A DNA stretch of 64,000 bases from Planctomycetes bacterium syqfu (lineage in GTDB: Bacteria; Planctomycetota; Phycisphaerae; Phycisphaerales; Phycisphaeraceae), in assembly GCA_020974905.1 (NCBI GenBank), contig CP087563.1, positions 5,084,001 through 5,148,000 of the forward strand, in the 5' to 3' direction. Within the stretch, counting starts at the first letter, position 1. Each line of letters starts with the position of its first letter. Below the pieces are notes generated by a model. That model was not told the DNA's origin and ran no database searches. It was given only the letters and a program-made list of their open reading frames with translations. This document shows, piece by piece, positions 38,133 through 47,600 of the stretch. The position numbers and the translations under genes are program-made.

Positions 38133-39152
38133 TCAAATGGTTGCAGTGGATTGGCGGAGTACCAGTTTGGTGGGGATGAGTTCGTGAACGTACGGCGCGT
38201 CGGGTTCGTTCAGACGCTTGAGGACCATGTCCGCGGCTTTGACGCCGATCTGATAACCATTCTGACTGATGGTGGTCAAAGGCGGATCGACCGAGGGCGT
38301 GAAGTTGAGGTTCGCATAGCCAATGACGCTGAGTTGTTGGGGGATTTTGATTTTCAACTGACGCGCTGCCTTGTACACGTTCATGGCAAGAAAGTCCGTT
38401 GCAGCAAAGATCGCGGTGGGGCGGGCAGGTTGTTGCAGCAGTTGGGTCAATTGCTCAAGCATCAACGCCTCGCGATCATCACGTGAGAACAGAAGCTTTA
38501 ACACACGATCCGGGTGTAACGCCAGGTGATGTTCATTGAGCGCATCCCGAAACCCCTGCAGGCGTACGTCCGCACTGGAATGCCCATCACCGAAATACAG
38601 AAACGCAAACTGTCGATGCCCCAGGTCCAGCAAATGTTCAGCTGCCAACCGCGCCCCCATCATGTCATCACTGGCTACCGAGTCATACGGCAAACCCGCA
38701 CGTACCATGTCCAACGTCACCACCGGCAAGCCCGACTTTGTCACATCCGCAAAGTCCTTGGGCGTGAAGCCTTCGTAGATCAGGTTCATGATCATCGCAT
38801 CGACTTTATGATCCAGCAGACGTCGAATCGCTTTGCACGCATCAATGCCAAACTCACCGGAGTGCTGAAGGATCATCGGCAGGTAATCGTCTTCCATGAA
38901 CCGATCCTGTAGCCCCAATGCGATCTGGGCGAAGTGACTGATTTCAAGTGAAGGCAACACCACGCCAACACTGCGCGTCCTGCCACCAAAAGCCACGCGC
39001 CCCACCGCGCTGGGACGAAAGCCCATGCGGTCCGCCAGCTTCAGCAGTCGCTCACGCGTCTCCGGTGCCACCGTATCCGGCTTGGAAAACACCCGACTCA
39101 CCGTGGCGGTGGAGACGCCAGCCATTTTGGAAAATTCACGTAATGAAGGCAT
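38133..39152 (-). CDS. LacI-family transcription regulator of the GH4/pseudopilin locus
   Basis: A 339-residue repressor. The HTH at residues 4-24 reads REFSKMAGVSTATVSRVFS, with the hinge helix region following (VAPETRERLLKLADRMGFRPS). The sensor domain from about residue 60 is periplasmic-binding-like (SVGVVLPSLEISHFAQIALG, then FLYFGDGHSSADVR and IFAATDFLAMNVYKAA, and SVIGYANLNFTPSVDPPLTT). The gene reads toward the GH4 gene and diverges from the pseudopilin/giant hydrolase run. Two palindromes, TGTATCACGTTACA and TGTAACATGTTACA, lie in the gap and fit LacI operators. It most likely represses both directions until a sugar binds. Confidence 0.93.
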   Translation of the reverse strand: MPSLREFSKMAGVSTATVSRVFSKPDTVAPETRERLLKLADRMGFRPSAVGRVAFGGRTRSVGVVLPSLEISHFAQIALGLQDRFMEDDYLPMILQHSGEFGIDACKAIRRLLDHKVDAMIMNLIYEGFTPKDFADVTKSGLPVVTLDMVRAGLPYDSVASDDMMGARLAAEHLLDLGHRQFAFLYFGDGHSSADVRLQGFRDALNEHHLALHPDRVLKLLFSRDDREALMLEQLTQLLQQPARPTAIFAATDFLAMNVYKAARQLKIKIPQQLSVIGYANLNFTPSVDPPLTTISQNGYQIGVKAADMVLKRLNEPDAPYVHELIPTKLVLRQSTATI

Positions 39153-39162
39153 GACAAGTCAT

Positions 39163-39176
39163 TGTATCACGTTACA
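39163..39176. promoter_or_regulatory. LacI-type operator copy (TGTATCACGTTACA)
   Basis: It lies eleven bases upstream of the LacI start (39152). It differs from the palindrome at 39271-39284 at two of 14 positions. It is the natural autoregulation site. Confidence 0.6.
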
Positions 39177-39270
39177 TTGGATGATCAACGAGTCACGGTT
39201 GATAATTTAAAATGTCAAAAAACTCTTACATTAGCGTTTGCCTTGAATAACCGACGCGCCTATGATTTTA

Positions 39271-39284
39271 TGTAACATGTTACA
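39271..39284. promoter_or_regulatory. LacI-type operator (TGTAACATGTTACA, perfect palindrome)
   Basis: A perfect 14-bp palindrome 89 bp before the pseudopilin ATG. The match to the site at 39163-39176 points to the same repressor acting on both divergent transcripts, with 94 bp between the sites (start to end). Confidence 0.7.
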
Positions 39285-39372
39285 TTTATTGCGTCATGTG
39301 ACATGCGAATTCAGATTCAAGCAGCAAGCAACTCACTCTCGGATGACACGTCAAGTCAGTAAGGAGTCTTCC

Positions 39373-40131
39373 ATGCCTGGACGGTCGTATCACACAAAAG
39401 CGTTCACCCTCATTGAGTTGTTGGTGGTGATCAGCATTATCAGCCTGCTCATTGCCATCCTGTTGCCAGCCTTGGGTGCAGCGCGCAAGTCGGCGCGACG
39501 GATCAAGTGTATCGCTCAGATGAAGCAGCAGGGCATGGCCCTGGTACTCTACGCAGCGGACTTCAATGACTACCCGCCATTAAGTGATAACAACTCCCAG
39601 CGCGTCGGACAGGTGCAGACGATGAAGTACATCCACAATCTGGATTATGGCCATGTCCCATCGCGCGTGCCTTACCGTGTCCCCTTCAGCAGTGTGCTGA
39701 CCTGTCCTTCCAGTAGTGCTGAGTCCGGGTTGTCGAACATGGCTATCTACAACAACTACACGTTCAATCGGCGTGTGATCCGTTACTACAATCCGTCAAC
39801 CCGAGTCTGGAATGATGCCTCAGGCTATGGGGGGCGTTATGAATTCCCTTGGCGATTGTCCAACTTCCAGTATCCCTCCGGTGACATCTATTCCTACTGC
39901 AGTTGGCGAGCAACCAACCCAGATTCTTCGCTGACCACCGAGGGCTTTAACGATTGGACGAGTACACATCCGTTTCACCAATCCAGCCGGATGAACAATG
40001 CAGCACAGGGCGTGTATCGCGAACACATGGAAGGCACCAACCTCGTCCTGGTTGACGGACACGTCGAATCCTTCCAGTACAGTCAGCTTGAAGAACTCGT
40101 CGCAGCTAAGCGATATTGGCGTGAGAAATGA
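39373..40131 (+). CDS. Type IV pseudopilin-like secreted protein (cassette 2)
   Basis: A 252-residue protein with the prepilin signature [14 protein letters not shown] followed by [19 protein letters not shown], then a soluble domain rich in Y, N and S. It closes with NLVLVDGHVESFQYSQLE, the D-G-H motif of this family. AAGGAG ten bases before the ATG at 39373 fixes the start; the longer frame from 39262 has no ribosome site. It follows the LacI operators, and the giant hydrolase-like gene at 40293 lies downstream on the same strand. It is a paralogue of 2776-3615 and 50532-51356. Confidence 0.9.
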   Translation: MPGRSYHTKAFTLIELLVVISIISLLIAILLPALGAARKSARRIKCIAQMKQQGMALVLYAADFNDYPPLSDNNSQRVGQVQTMKYIHNLDYGHVPSRVPYRVPFSSVLTCPSSSAESGLSNMAIYNNYTFNRRVIRYYNPSTRVWNDASGYGGRYEFPWRLSNFQYPSGDIYSYCSWRATNPDSSLTTEGFNDWTSTHPFHQSSRMNNAAQGVYREHMEGTNLVLVDGHVESFQYSQLEELVAAKRYWREK

Positions 40132-40292
40132 TGGCTTTGTGTCTGTAGATGTGAACCATAAACTTTAGCAGGATGCAGTCATCGACAGTTCAGTCCCACC
40201 TTAACCACCTGATTCAAACCAGCACCTTCCCGATCAATGTCACCAACTCAAGTGTCATTTTCATGATCGGTTTCCTGATCCGGAGTTGACCT

Positions 40293-43200
40293 TTGAAAAC
40301 GCAATTGACCTTGATTTTTGCCTTGTTTTTCAGTGTTTTATGCTCGTCGTCTTCAGTTCATGCGGCAGACGACTTCAAGACCTTTGATCTCTGGCGGCAT
40401 GCTTCAACCTACGATCAATCACAGCAGCCGGACCGTGATCGCAAGAATGATGCAGCAAAGAATGCCGGTGACCCGGGACTGGTGCGTGGCAACAGTGATT
40501 GGCTCAGCTATGATTTTGAGCTTCAAGAATCCGGCTGGTACGAACTCTACCTGCTGGGCACCCCACTGGGTTGGCGACGTGATATCGAGCTTGATGGCAA
40601 ACGCATCTTCAAAGGCGTACTTAGAGATGATGCGTTTCTCACCGACAAAAACTCACCCGCCAAAGTCCGCAGTCTCTACATCGAAAAAGGCAAACACACC
40701 CTCAAGTACACCATGGCAGCTTTCCCCGGACTTTATTTGCATGGCTGGGGTCTGATCAAAGCCAACTCCCCCGCGCAGTCCATTTATGGTGAGCTTCAAT
40801 CCAACAGCATCGGTCGCATCTCCGATGTGCGTCAGGTCCAACTGACTTTCAAATCTCAATCTTTCGAACAAACCTTAACACTCACCGCGACCGAAGACAT
40901 TTCCAAGCAGACTTTCACACTGGGTCAATTCAAACTCAAAGCTAATACAACATCGCAAGCAATCTCTTTCAGACTTCCGCAGCAGGGCAGTTACCAGCTT
41001 GCTGCAAAGCTTGATGATCAGGTTTTACAGTCAAGTGACCTGGCACTGCCACTGCTTGGAGCAATCGACACCACACCGGTGACCGTGCATCAACCGACGG
41101 TGAAAAAGACACTGCTTTGGGACATTGATTGCGTGAAGCAGACCCGTAACGGCAAGCCGGTGAAGCTTGACGAAACCTTCTGGGAAGCCAACGGCCCGAC
41201 ACGGATTCACCGTTCACCTGCTGGGACCTATCGCGAATCCGATGCACTGAGTGGCGACAATCAGATTGTTTCAGGACATGGTGAGCGTTCGCTTAATGCT
41301 TTTTCCTATGCGATTGATGTGCCGGAGATTCAGGTGCCTTACCTGTTGGAAGTGGATTACCCCGATGACACCCGTCGGACGACAAATGTGGTGATCCTGG
41401 AAAAAGCGATCATTCACCCGCGTCATGGTTACCCGATGGCACAGTTGGGAAGTGGCTATGAAACCGGTGATGCATTTGAACTGACCAACGAGATGAAGAC
41501 GCATCGTGTGTACTTCTGGCCGACCGTGCCGGAAATTCGTGCGGCGTTGGTGAGTATCTATGACGGTCAACGTGCAGCAGCAGCGCGCATTCGCGTTTAC
41601 AAACTTGATGAAGGATTGCCTGATCCCGTCAAACCGTACGCCGGTCCCAAACCCGGTGGCCGTGTCTTTGCCAGTTACTACGAAGAGTGGCGTCGATGGA
41701 ATGCGCATCAACGCAGCGCGTACCTGGCAGGACGCAACGAGATGAGTCAGGACATCATCGGCATTGATCGTTGGCTGCGACTGAGTCGCGCGGTCGGGAT
41801 GAATGCCATCAGTCCGACGGAGGTCGTCTACCGTAGCTGCACCTATGATTCGGATGCACTCTATGGCTACGGGACACAGCCTTATGACATCCCGCGCCTG
41901 GCAGTACTCCTGGCTGAGAAATACCAGATGGGTTACAGCCCTGAACTCCACGTCACCCCACGACCGACGTTGGATAACCTCGTCAAGGCTCAGGCAGACA
42001 AACCCGAAGATACACTGCTTTATTCACAAACCGGAGCGGTCGGTATCAAGAACAATTACGGTCCCGGGTTTAACCCCTTGCATCCGGCTGTGCAGGATCG
42101 GTACCTGATGATCCTTGATGAACTGGTCAGCAAACTCGGGGATTCGCCTGCGTATGATGGCGTGAATATCCGCCTGATGACTTGGGCAGGCAACTCATGG
42201 TTTTGGCTGTGTTCACTGAACTGGGGCTATGGTGATTGGACCATCAACCAGTTTGAAAAAGACACGGGTATTGATGTCCCCACGCCATCCGGTGATCAAT
42301 CCCTGCAACGTTTCTCCGAGCGTTACACATTTCTGACATCCAAGACGATGGTTGATCGCTGGATCGCCTGGCGGAACGGTCGCATGCTCCAGTACATCCG
42401 CAAGATGCGTGATGTGGTGACAGCAGCGAATCCTGATGCGCGGTTGATCTTCACCGGTTCCTATGAGCTTGATTACATCTTTGAACACGATCCCGATGCA
42501 ACCCCGCAGCAGCTACTCACCGAAGCCGGTTTTGATCTGGAGGCTTTGAGTCAGGAACACGGCATTGGTTTTGTCAATGTCAATGCCTACGGTCGAGCCA
42601 AGACAGCCAGTCCGGTGGAAGACCAGGCGATGTTCGACAAACTCATCTTCAATGACAAGCGCTTGATTGCTGGCGGTAACGGTCAGATTCAGAAGGTGAC
42701 CAATACTTATTTTGAAGTCCACGAACGTGTACCGGTGGATAGGCTGGGGTTGCCCGGATACACGCCCAAGGGTTACTGCGGTGCTGCCGAAGCAGCCGGA
42801 CGCATGGGCCTGCGCAAGTTGGCGATTCCATTGGCAGAGCAGGATACATTGCGATTTGTCCAGGGCGGACTCGGTTATGTCTGGGGGCAACCTGATGTCT
42901 ATGTTCCCTGGCTCAATGCATTCACCGCGCTGCCTGCTGTTGCTTTTGATGAAGTCGCAAGCCCCGGTGATGCTGTCGTGGTGCGTCAGAAAACACTGGA
43001 AAACAAGGGGTATGGCTATGTCGTCAACCGTGAACCGTTTGCGGTTGATGTGACACTGACCGTCAATGCCAAACAACTTGAACGTCTTGGGACCGGCGAA
43101 AAATTGCCCGTCACCAATGGCAAACTCACATTGCAACTTCAACCCTTTGAGTTGATCAGCTTCAAATCGCAGGACAATGCCACGATCATTAAAGTCTCCA

Positions 43201-44462
43201 TGGTGATCCCACAGGAGCGCATTGATCTACTCAAAAATCGATTGGCTCAATGTCAGCAGTGGCAGATGCAAATGCAGGATGGTGCTTTGGCGGACGCACT
43301 GAACGATCAGCAGAAGTCAGACTATGCCAACATACTTGCTAAGAGTTGGCAGGCCTTTTCGGATCAACGGTATTGGCACGCCCGTCACCTGTTGGGCAGT
43401 CAAACCATGTTAGCGATTTACCAGACCATCGGTCGCTTGCCAGTGAATCAACTCGGGCGTGATTTTCCCATGCAGTTAACCGTGAGTCCGACAGGCAAGT
43501 ATGAACCGGCCAATCCTGCCTTGATCAGCGCTGCCCAACTTCTCAAGCAAGCCAAGGCCGCATCAACACCGCAGTGTGTCGACTCAGCAAGCATCAATCC
43601 GGATTGGGGTGGTGATGAAGTCTTGCTCGTGGACAATCAGGTTCAGCTTGGTTTTGACGTGCCGTTTGCGGGCAAGTACCGCATCGCCCTGGGGCATGTC
43701 CGCGATCGACGCGGCGCGATGATGGCATCACTCAACGGTAAGAGCTTGCCCATTCTTGCCAACACCAAGCAGCCTAATGTTCCTGAGCAAACAGCGTTTG
43801 GGATGCATGCACTCAAAGCAGGCGACGCACAATTGTCTTTGCAGGGCACGGGGCAGATCGGTGTCTATGCGTTGAATATCGAGCCGGTCTATTACGCGGT
43901 TTCAAGTGAGCATTGGCAAGTGCTCGGGCCATTCCCCTCAGCGTGGTACAGCTCCTGGCAAAAGAATGCTCAGCAAGCCATCCACGATGCCATGCAGCGC
44001 ATCGACCCGCCGATGAATCCATTGGACTTGAATGCCAGGTACGAAAACGCGTTTGGGCAATCCGTGGGGTGGACCACCGGTGAGCACTGTTACAGCAAGT
44101 TCTCCAAATGGGGTGTCAACTTCCTCACACGCATCGGCATCACCGAAGGCTACATCAGCTTTGCTGTCACCCACATCCTCAGCCCCGAAGACCGCCAAGC
44201 CCAACTGCTCATCGGCAGTGACTGGTGGTCCAACGCATATCTCAACGGCAAGTTGGTTGAGAGTGATCGCAAGCCGGAGAATGTTGCCAAGGACGGTGCG
44301 ATGTTTAATGGTTGGAAACCAACGTCTGCAACCATTGAACTGAAGAAAGGTGTGAACGCATTACTGGTCAAACATCATGGTGGCAGTGCCGCGACGTGGT
44401 TCACCGCGTTTATCACCAATCCCGGTGACCTGCAGATCACCGCTGAAAAGCCAGTTGATTAA
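40293..44462 (+). CDS. Giant secreted protein with hydrolase-like barrel (paralogue of 44646-48923)
   Basis: A 1389-residue secreted protein, started by a TTG with GGAG eight bases upstream. It has a signal peptide (LIFALFFSVLCSSSSVHAAD) and an N-terminal beta-sandwich region to about 160 (LQESGWYELYLLG). A module at about 277-450 is shared with the left-edge protein and with 44646-48923 (LLWDIDCVKQTRNG, HRVYFWPTVPE, AAARIRVYKLDEGLPDP). A barrel-like region follows from about 456 (GGRVFASYYEEWRRW; then ELHVT, NPLHPAVQDRYLM, VNIRLMTWAG, DWTINQFEKDTGIDVP). C-terminal beta-sandwich modules end with WWSNAYLNGKLVESDR and VNALLVKHHGG. The barrel recalls clan GH-A/GHL10-type enzymes by the DWTINQFEKDTGI pattern, but no characterised family was recognised. 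It follows the pseudopilin by 161 bp and probably shares its promoter. Confidence 0.85.
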   Translation: MKTQLTLIFALFFSVLCSSSSVHAADDFKTFDLWRHASTYDQSQQPDRDRKNDAAKNAGDPGLVRGNSDWLSYDFELQESGWYELYLLGTPLGWRRDIELDGKRIFKGVLRDDAFLTDKNSPAKVRSLYIEKGKHTLKYTMAAFPGLYLHGWGLIKANSPAQSIYGELQSNSIGRISDVRQVQLTFKSQSFEQTLTLTATEDISKQTFTLGQFKLKANTTSQAISFRLPQQGSYQLAAKLDDQVLQSSDLALPLLGAIDTTPVTVHQPTVKKTLLWDIDCVKQTRNGKPVKLDETFWEANGPTRIHRSPAGTYRESDALSGDNQIVSGHGERSLNAFSYAIDVPEIQVPYLLEVDYPDDTRRTTNVVILEKAIIHPRHGYPMAQLGSGYETGDAFELTNEMKTHRVYFWPTVPEIRAALVSIYDGQRAAAARIRVYKLDEGLPDPVKPYAGPKPGGRVFASYYEEWRRWNAHQRSAYLAGRNEMSQDIIGIDRWLRLSRAVGMNAISPTEVVYRSCTYDSDALYGYGTQPYDIPRLAVLLAEKYQMGYSPELHVTPRPTLDNLVKAQADKPEDTLLYSQTGAVGIKNNYGPGFNPLHPAVQDRYLMILDELVSKLGDSPAYDGVNIRLMTWAGNSWFWLCSLNWGYGDWTINQFEKDTGIDVPTPSGDQSLQRFSERYTFLTSKTMVDRWIAWRNGRMLQYIRKMRDVVTAANPDARLIFTGSYELDYIFEHDPDATPQQLLTEAGFDLEALSQEHGIGFVNVNAYGRAKTASPVEDQAMFDKLIFNDKRLIAGGNGQIQKVTNTYFEVHERVPVDRLGLPGYTPKGYCGAAEAAGRMGLRKLAIPLAEQDTLRFVQGGLGYVWGQPDVYVPWLNAFTALPAVAFDEVASPGDAVVVRQKTLENKGYGYVVNREPFAVDVTLTVNAKQLERLGTGEKLPVTNGKLTLQLQPFELISFKSQDNATIIKVSMVIPQERIDLLKNRLAQCQQWQMQMQDGALADALNDQQKSDYANILAKSWQAFSDQRYWHARHLLGSQTMLAIYQTIGRLPVNQLGRDFPMQLTVSPTGKYEPANPALISAAQLLKQAKAASTPQCVDSASINPDWGGDEVLLVDNQVQLGFDVPFAGKYRIALGHVRDRRGAMMASLNGKSLPILANTKQPNVPEQTAFGMHALKAGDAQLSLQGTGQIGVYALNIEPVYYAVSSEHWQVLGPFPSAWYSSWQKNAQQAIHDAMQRIDPPMNPLDLNARYENAFGQSVGWTTGEHCYSKFSKWGVNFLTRIGITEGYISFAVTHILSPEDRQAQLLIGSDWWSNAYLNGKLVESDRKPENVAKDGAMFNGWKPTSATIELKKGVNALLVKHHGGSAATWFTAFITNPGDLQITAEKPVD

Positions 44463-44501
44463 AGCGATATGCGTCATCAATCATGACTGGGCAACACGAT
44501 A

Positions 44502-44586
44502 CGTCATTCCCGCGAAGGCGGGAATCCAGTGGCATAAAGTAGACGCTTGCATATCTCACTGGACTCCCGCCTGCGCGGGAGTGACG
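44502..44586. repeat. 85-bp palindromic intergenic repeat, copy 3
   Basis: It begins CGTCATTCCCGCGAAGGCGG and ends CGCGGGAGTGACG, forming a long hairpin. It lies in the 183-bp gap between the two giant paralogues. Confidence 0.85.
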
Positions 44587-44645
44587 GAAGATTGTACTGA
44601 TTGTTGCATGATATTTTGAAGTAAAATCAAACCGGGCGAACAAAT

Positions 44646-47600
44646 ATGAAATACAAGCGATTGAATGTTAAAACGCTGCTCCTGCTCATTGCATTGTGCT
44701 TGGCGATGATCGGTTTGCCTGAGTCGGTCAAGGCTGAGGAGACGATTATTGATGTCCCATTATTCAACTTTGTCGCTAGTGATTTTAAACCTGAACATCT
44801 TGCGCAAGCCAAAAAAGCAGGCCGGATCTTTCGGGCAACGTATGTGACATACAACATCAATGCACCCAAGGCTGGGATGTACGGACTTTATGTGGCTGCT
44901 GCTCGTTGGGAGTCGCATTTTCTGGTCAACGGCAAGGAAGTCGCCTTCTGCAGAATCACGGATAACGATCTGGATACCACGAAGGTCAAGCAGTTCACGC
45001 TCAACCAAATTACCAACGTTTGGCTTAAGCAGGGAAGCAACACGCTGACCATCCAGCGCCGGACTTTCCCGAGTCTACCTTACCTTGGGGCGATTCAGTT
45101 GATTGCCAAAGACATACCGGTGACGCGCGTTGCAATCGACTTGCCCAACTATCGTGGGTATTACCGCAAGGGTGAATCGGTCGCATGGTCCGTGCGTGCC
45201 CAGTCATTGCCATCTCGTGATTACGTCATCGACGTGAGTCTGCATTTTCCTGACGGTAACAAGCGAGCGCTTAAGCAAGTCAAAGTCACAGCAGGTCAGG
45301 CGCTGGTTGAAAAAACACTGGATTTACCGCTTGATTTTGAAGGTCAGGCGATCTTGCGTGCAACCGTGGATGGGCAGAATGTCATGCGCCCCGCAAGCAT
45401 CTTTGCGATGGATGTTTCCAAGCAGGCAACCTTGCCACAACATGTTGCTACACCCAAACTCATCACTGAGATTGATTGTGTTACGCAGGAGCCAACCTAC
45501 TTCGGTAACGGCAAGACGCGCGTGACCACGCACGCTGGCATGACCTATCGGGAGTCAGCAAATCAAGGCAACTACACCCACGGTTGGAAGCAATCGAGTT
45601 GGTTTGCTTACCGTCTTGATGATCTTGATGTCGGCAAAGCTTACCACATTGAGGTTGATTATCCCGACGACAAGGTGCGTACGTTTACGGTGAGTCTGGT
45701 GGATCAACCACGATACGGGCATGATGACCATCTCATCCCGTATCCCCTGGACAGTGGCGTTGCCAGCGGCGGGGAGTTCATCAATACCAACACGATGCAG
45801 ACCATGAGCATCGACTTTATCGCAAGGCGAACCGAAGCTCGCGTGTTGTTTTTCAATTGGCATGGGCCACTGAGTGCTGCTGCTGCGAAGATCCGTTTGT
45901 ATCAGACCGACGACCAATATCCAGCACTGGAACTCTCCCACAAGTCTCAGAGGCATCAAGCCATCTTCTTTGAAGAGTATGACCGATGGTATGGTTACTT
46001 TGGCGCATTGGATGATTCACAAAGTGAATTGCTCAAGGCTGCGGACCGCTATGCACGCTGGTGTCAGTCTGCAGGCATCGACACATTCTGGGACACCGTT
46101 GCGATTTATGGCACGACCTGCTGGCCGTCGATGGTGATCGACAATGCCAATGTCCGTGGCTTTTTGCGTGAAGATCATTATCCGACTGGTATCATCTGGC
46201 CGTTGTTACTCACCGCCGAACGCTATGGCATGCGCTATTTCGCAGAGCTGCATCCGACGGAGAACATGGTCACGTTGCCTGACGAAAAACAAATGCCCGA
46301 ACTCTACTGCGCGGACGCGCGTGGCAAGCTCAGACTCAATCCACTGCATCCGACGGTCCAGCAATGGGGGACTGATCTGGTGACCGAGTTGGCCAACCAT
46401 GCGTCGGATAGTCCTGCATTTAAAGGCATATCCATTCGCTGGATGACGTGGGCGAATTGCGGTTGGGCGAGTTTTAATTCACCTGATGCCGGTGTTGATG
46501 ATTGGACACTCGGCATGTTTGGGAAGCAGGTGAATATTGATGTGTCGTCGATTCTCAAAAAATCGCATCACCAACGCTGGGCATGGATCAATGCCAATCA
46601 CCGTCAAGCGTTTGATAATTGGAAGAATCAACAGTTGGTTGCTTACTATCAGAAACTCATCACGGCCATGCGCCAGGTCCGGTCGGATTTGAAATTGGTG
46701 ATCCATCGCTTTGGAGATTCAGCGGACTTTGGCATCACTGACAGAAGCAAGCTTGCAGCGATTGCGGGAGTTGAACTGACCTATGCAGGGCAGGGGTATC
46801 CTGCGATGCGCCGCATTACTGATCCGAAGATGCTGCCAGGGGCTGGTTCGGAAAATCACATCACGGATGTTGATCGCAATGGGGATATCGTTGCATTTTC
46901 CAACATGTACATGGAAGTGGATTTCATGTTGGACCAACTCAAACTCGGCAGTAAAGACGGCCAGCGGATGCGCATCTGTGGTGTGATTAATCCACCCGGT
47001 CGTCAGATGCTCAAGCGGTTTGCACTGCTGTTGCAGAAGCATCCGTTGCCAAGGCTCATCAGTGATGGGCAGCTTGGTTATGTTCAGGCGGACTTGGCAT
47101 TGCGTCGTGAGTTTGCCCGCGCATTTTTGCCATTACCAGAGATTGGGTATGCGAAGCTTGATGGTGATGATGATCCGGTTGCGTTGTGGCAAGGTGAGTG
47201 TGATGGCCAATGGTTTATGTACATGGTCAATGTCAGTCCCGCGACGATCGATGTAAAGTTGCAGTCCAAAGCGCAGCATATGACAGAATTAGCAAGCGGG
47301 CAGTCCATGTCGATCCAATCCGAAATGAAACTCCCTGCCTTTGCGGTGCGTTCGTTTCGTTTGGTTTCACCGATCACAGGTTTGAATACTCAGTTACCCA
47401 GTGGACTCCGCGAGCAGATGCAACAACAGTTGGCGTCCGCCAAGTTGATTGTGCAGTTGCCTCAGTTGGATGAACCCCGGATTCTGGATATCAGCCCTGA
47501 GGATTATCGGCTTGCTTGTGAACAGGTGGATGATGCACAAAACCACTTGAAACAAGGGCATTATCTGGCGTTTGAGAAGGTGATCCGTCAGGGATATCGC

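Noticed and set aside
38056-38136. Longer N-terminus of the GH4 gene overlapping the LacI stop
   Set aside because: The extra 27 residues do not resemble the family, while HVVFVGGGAH is the proper N-terminal dinucleotide motif right after the ATG at 38055.
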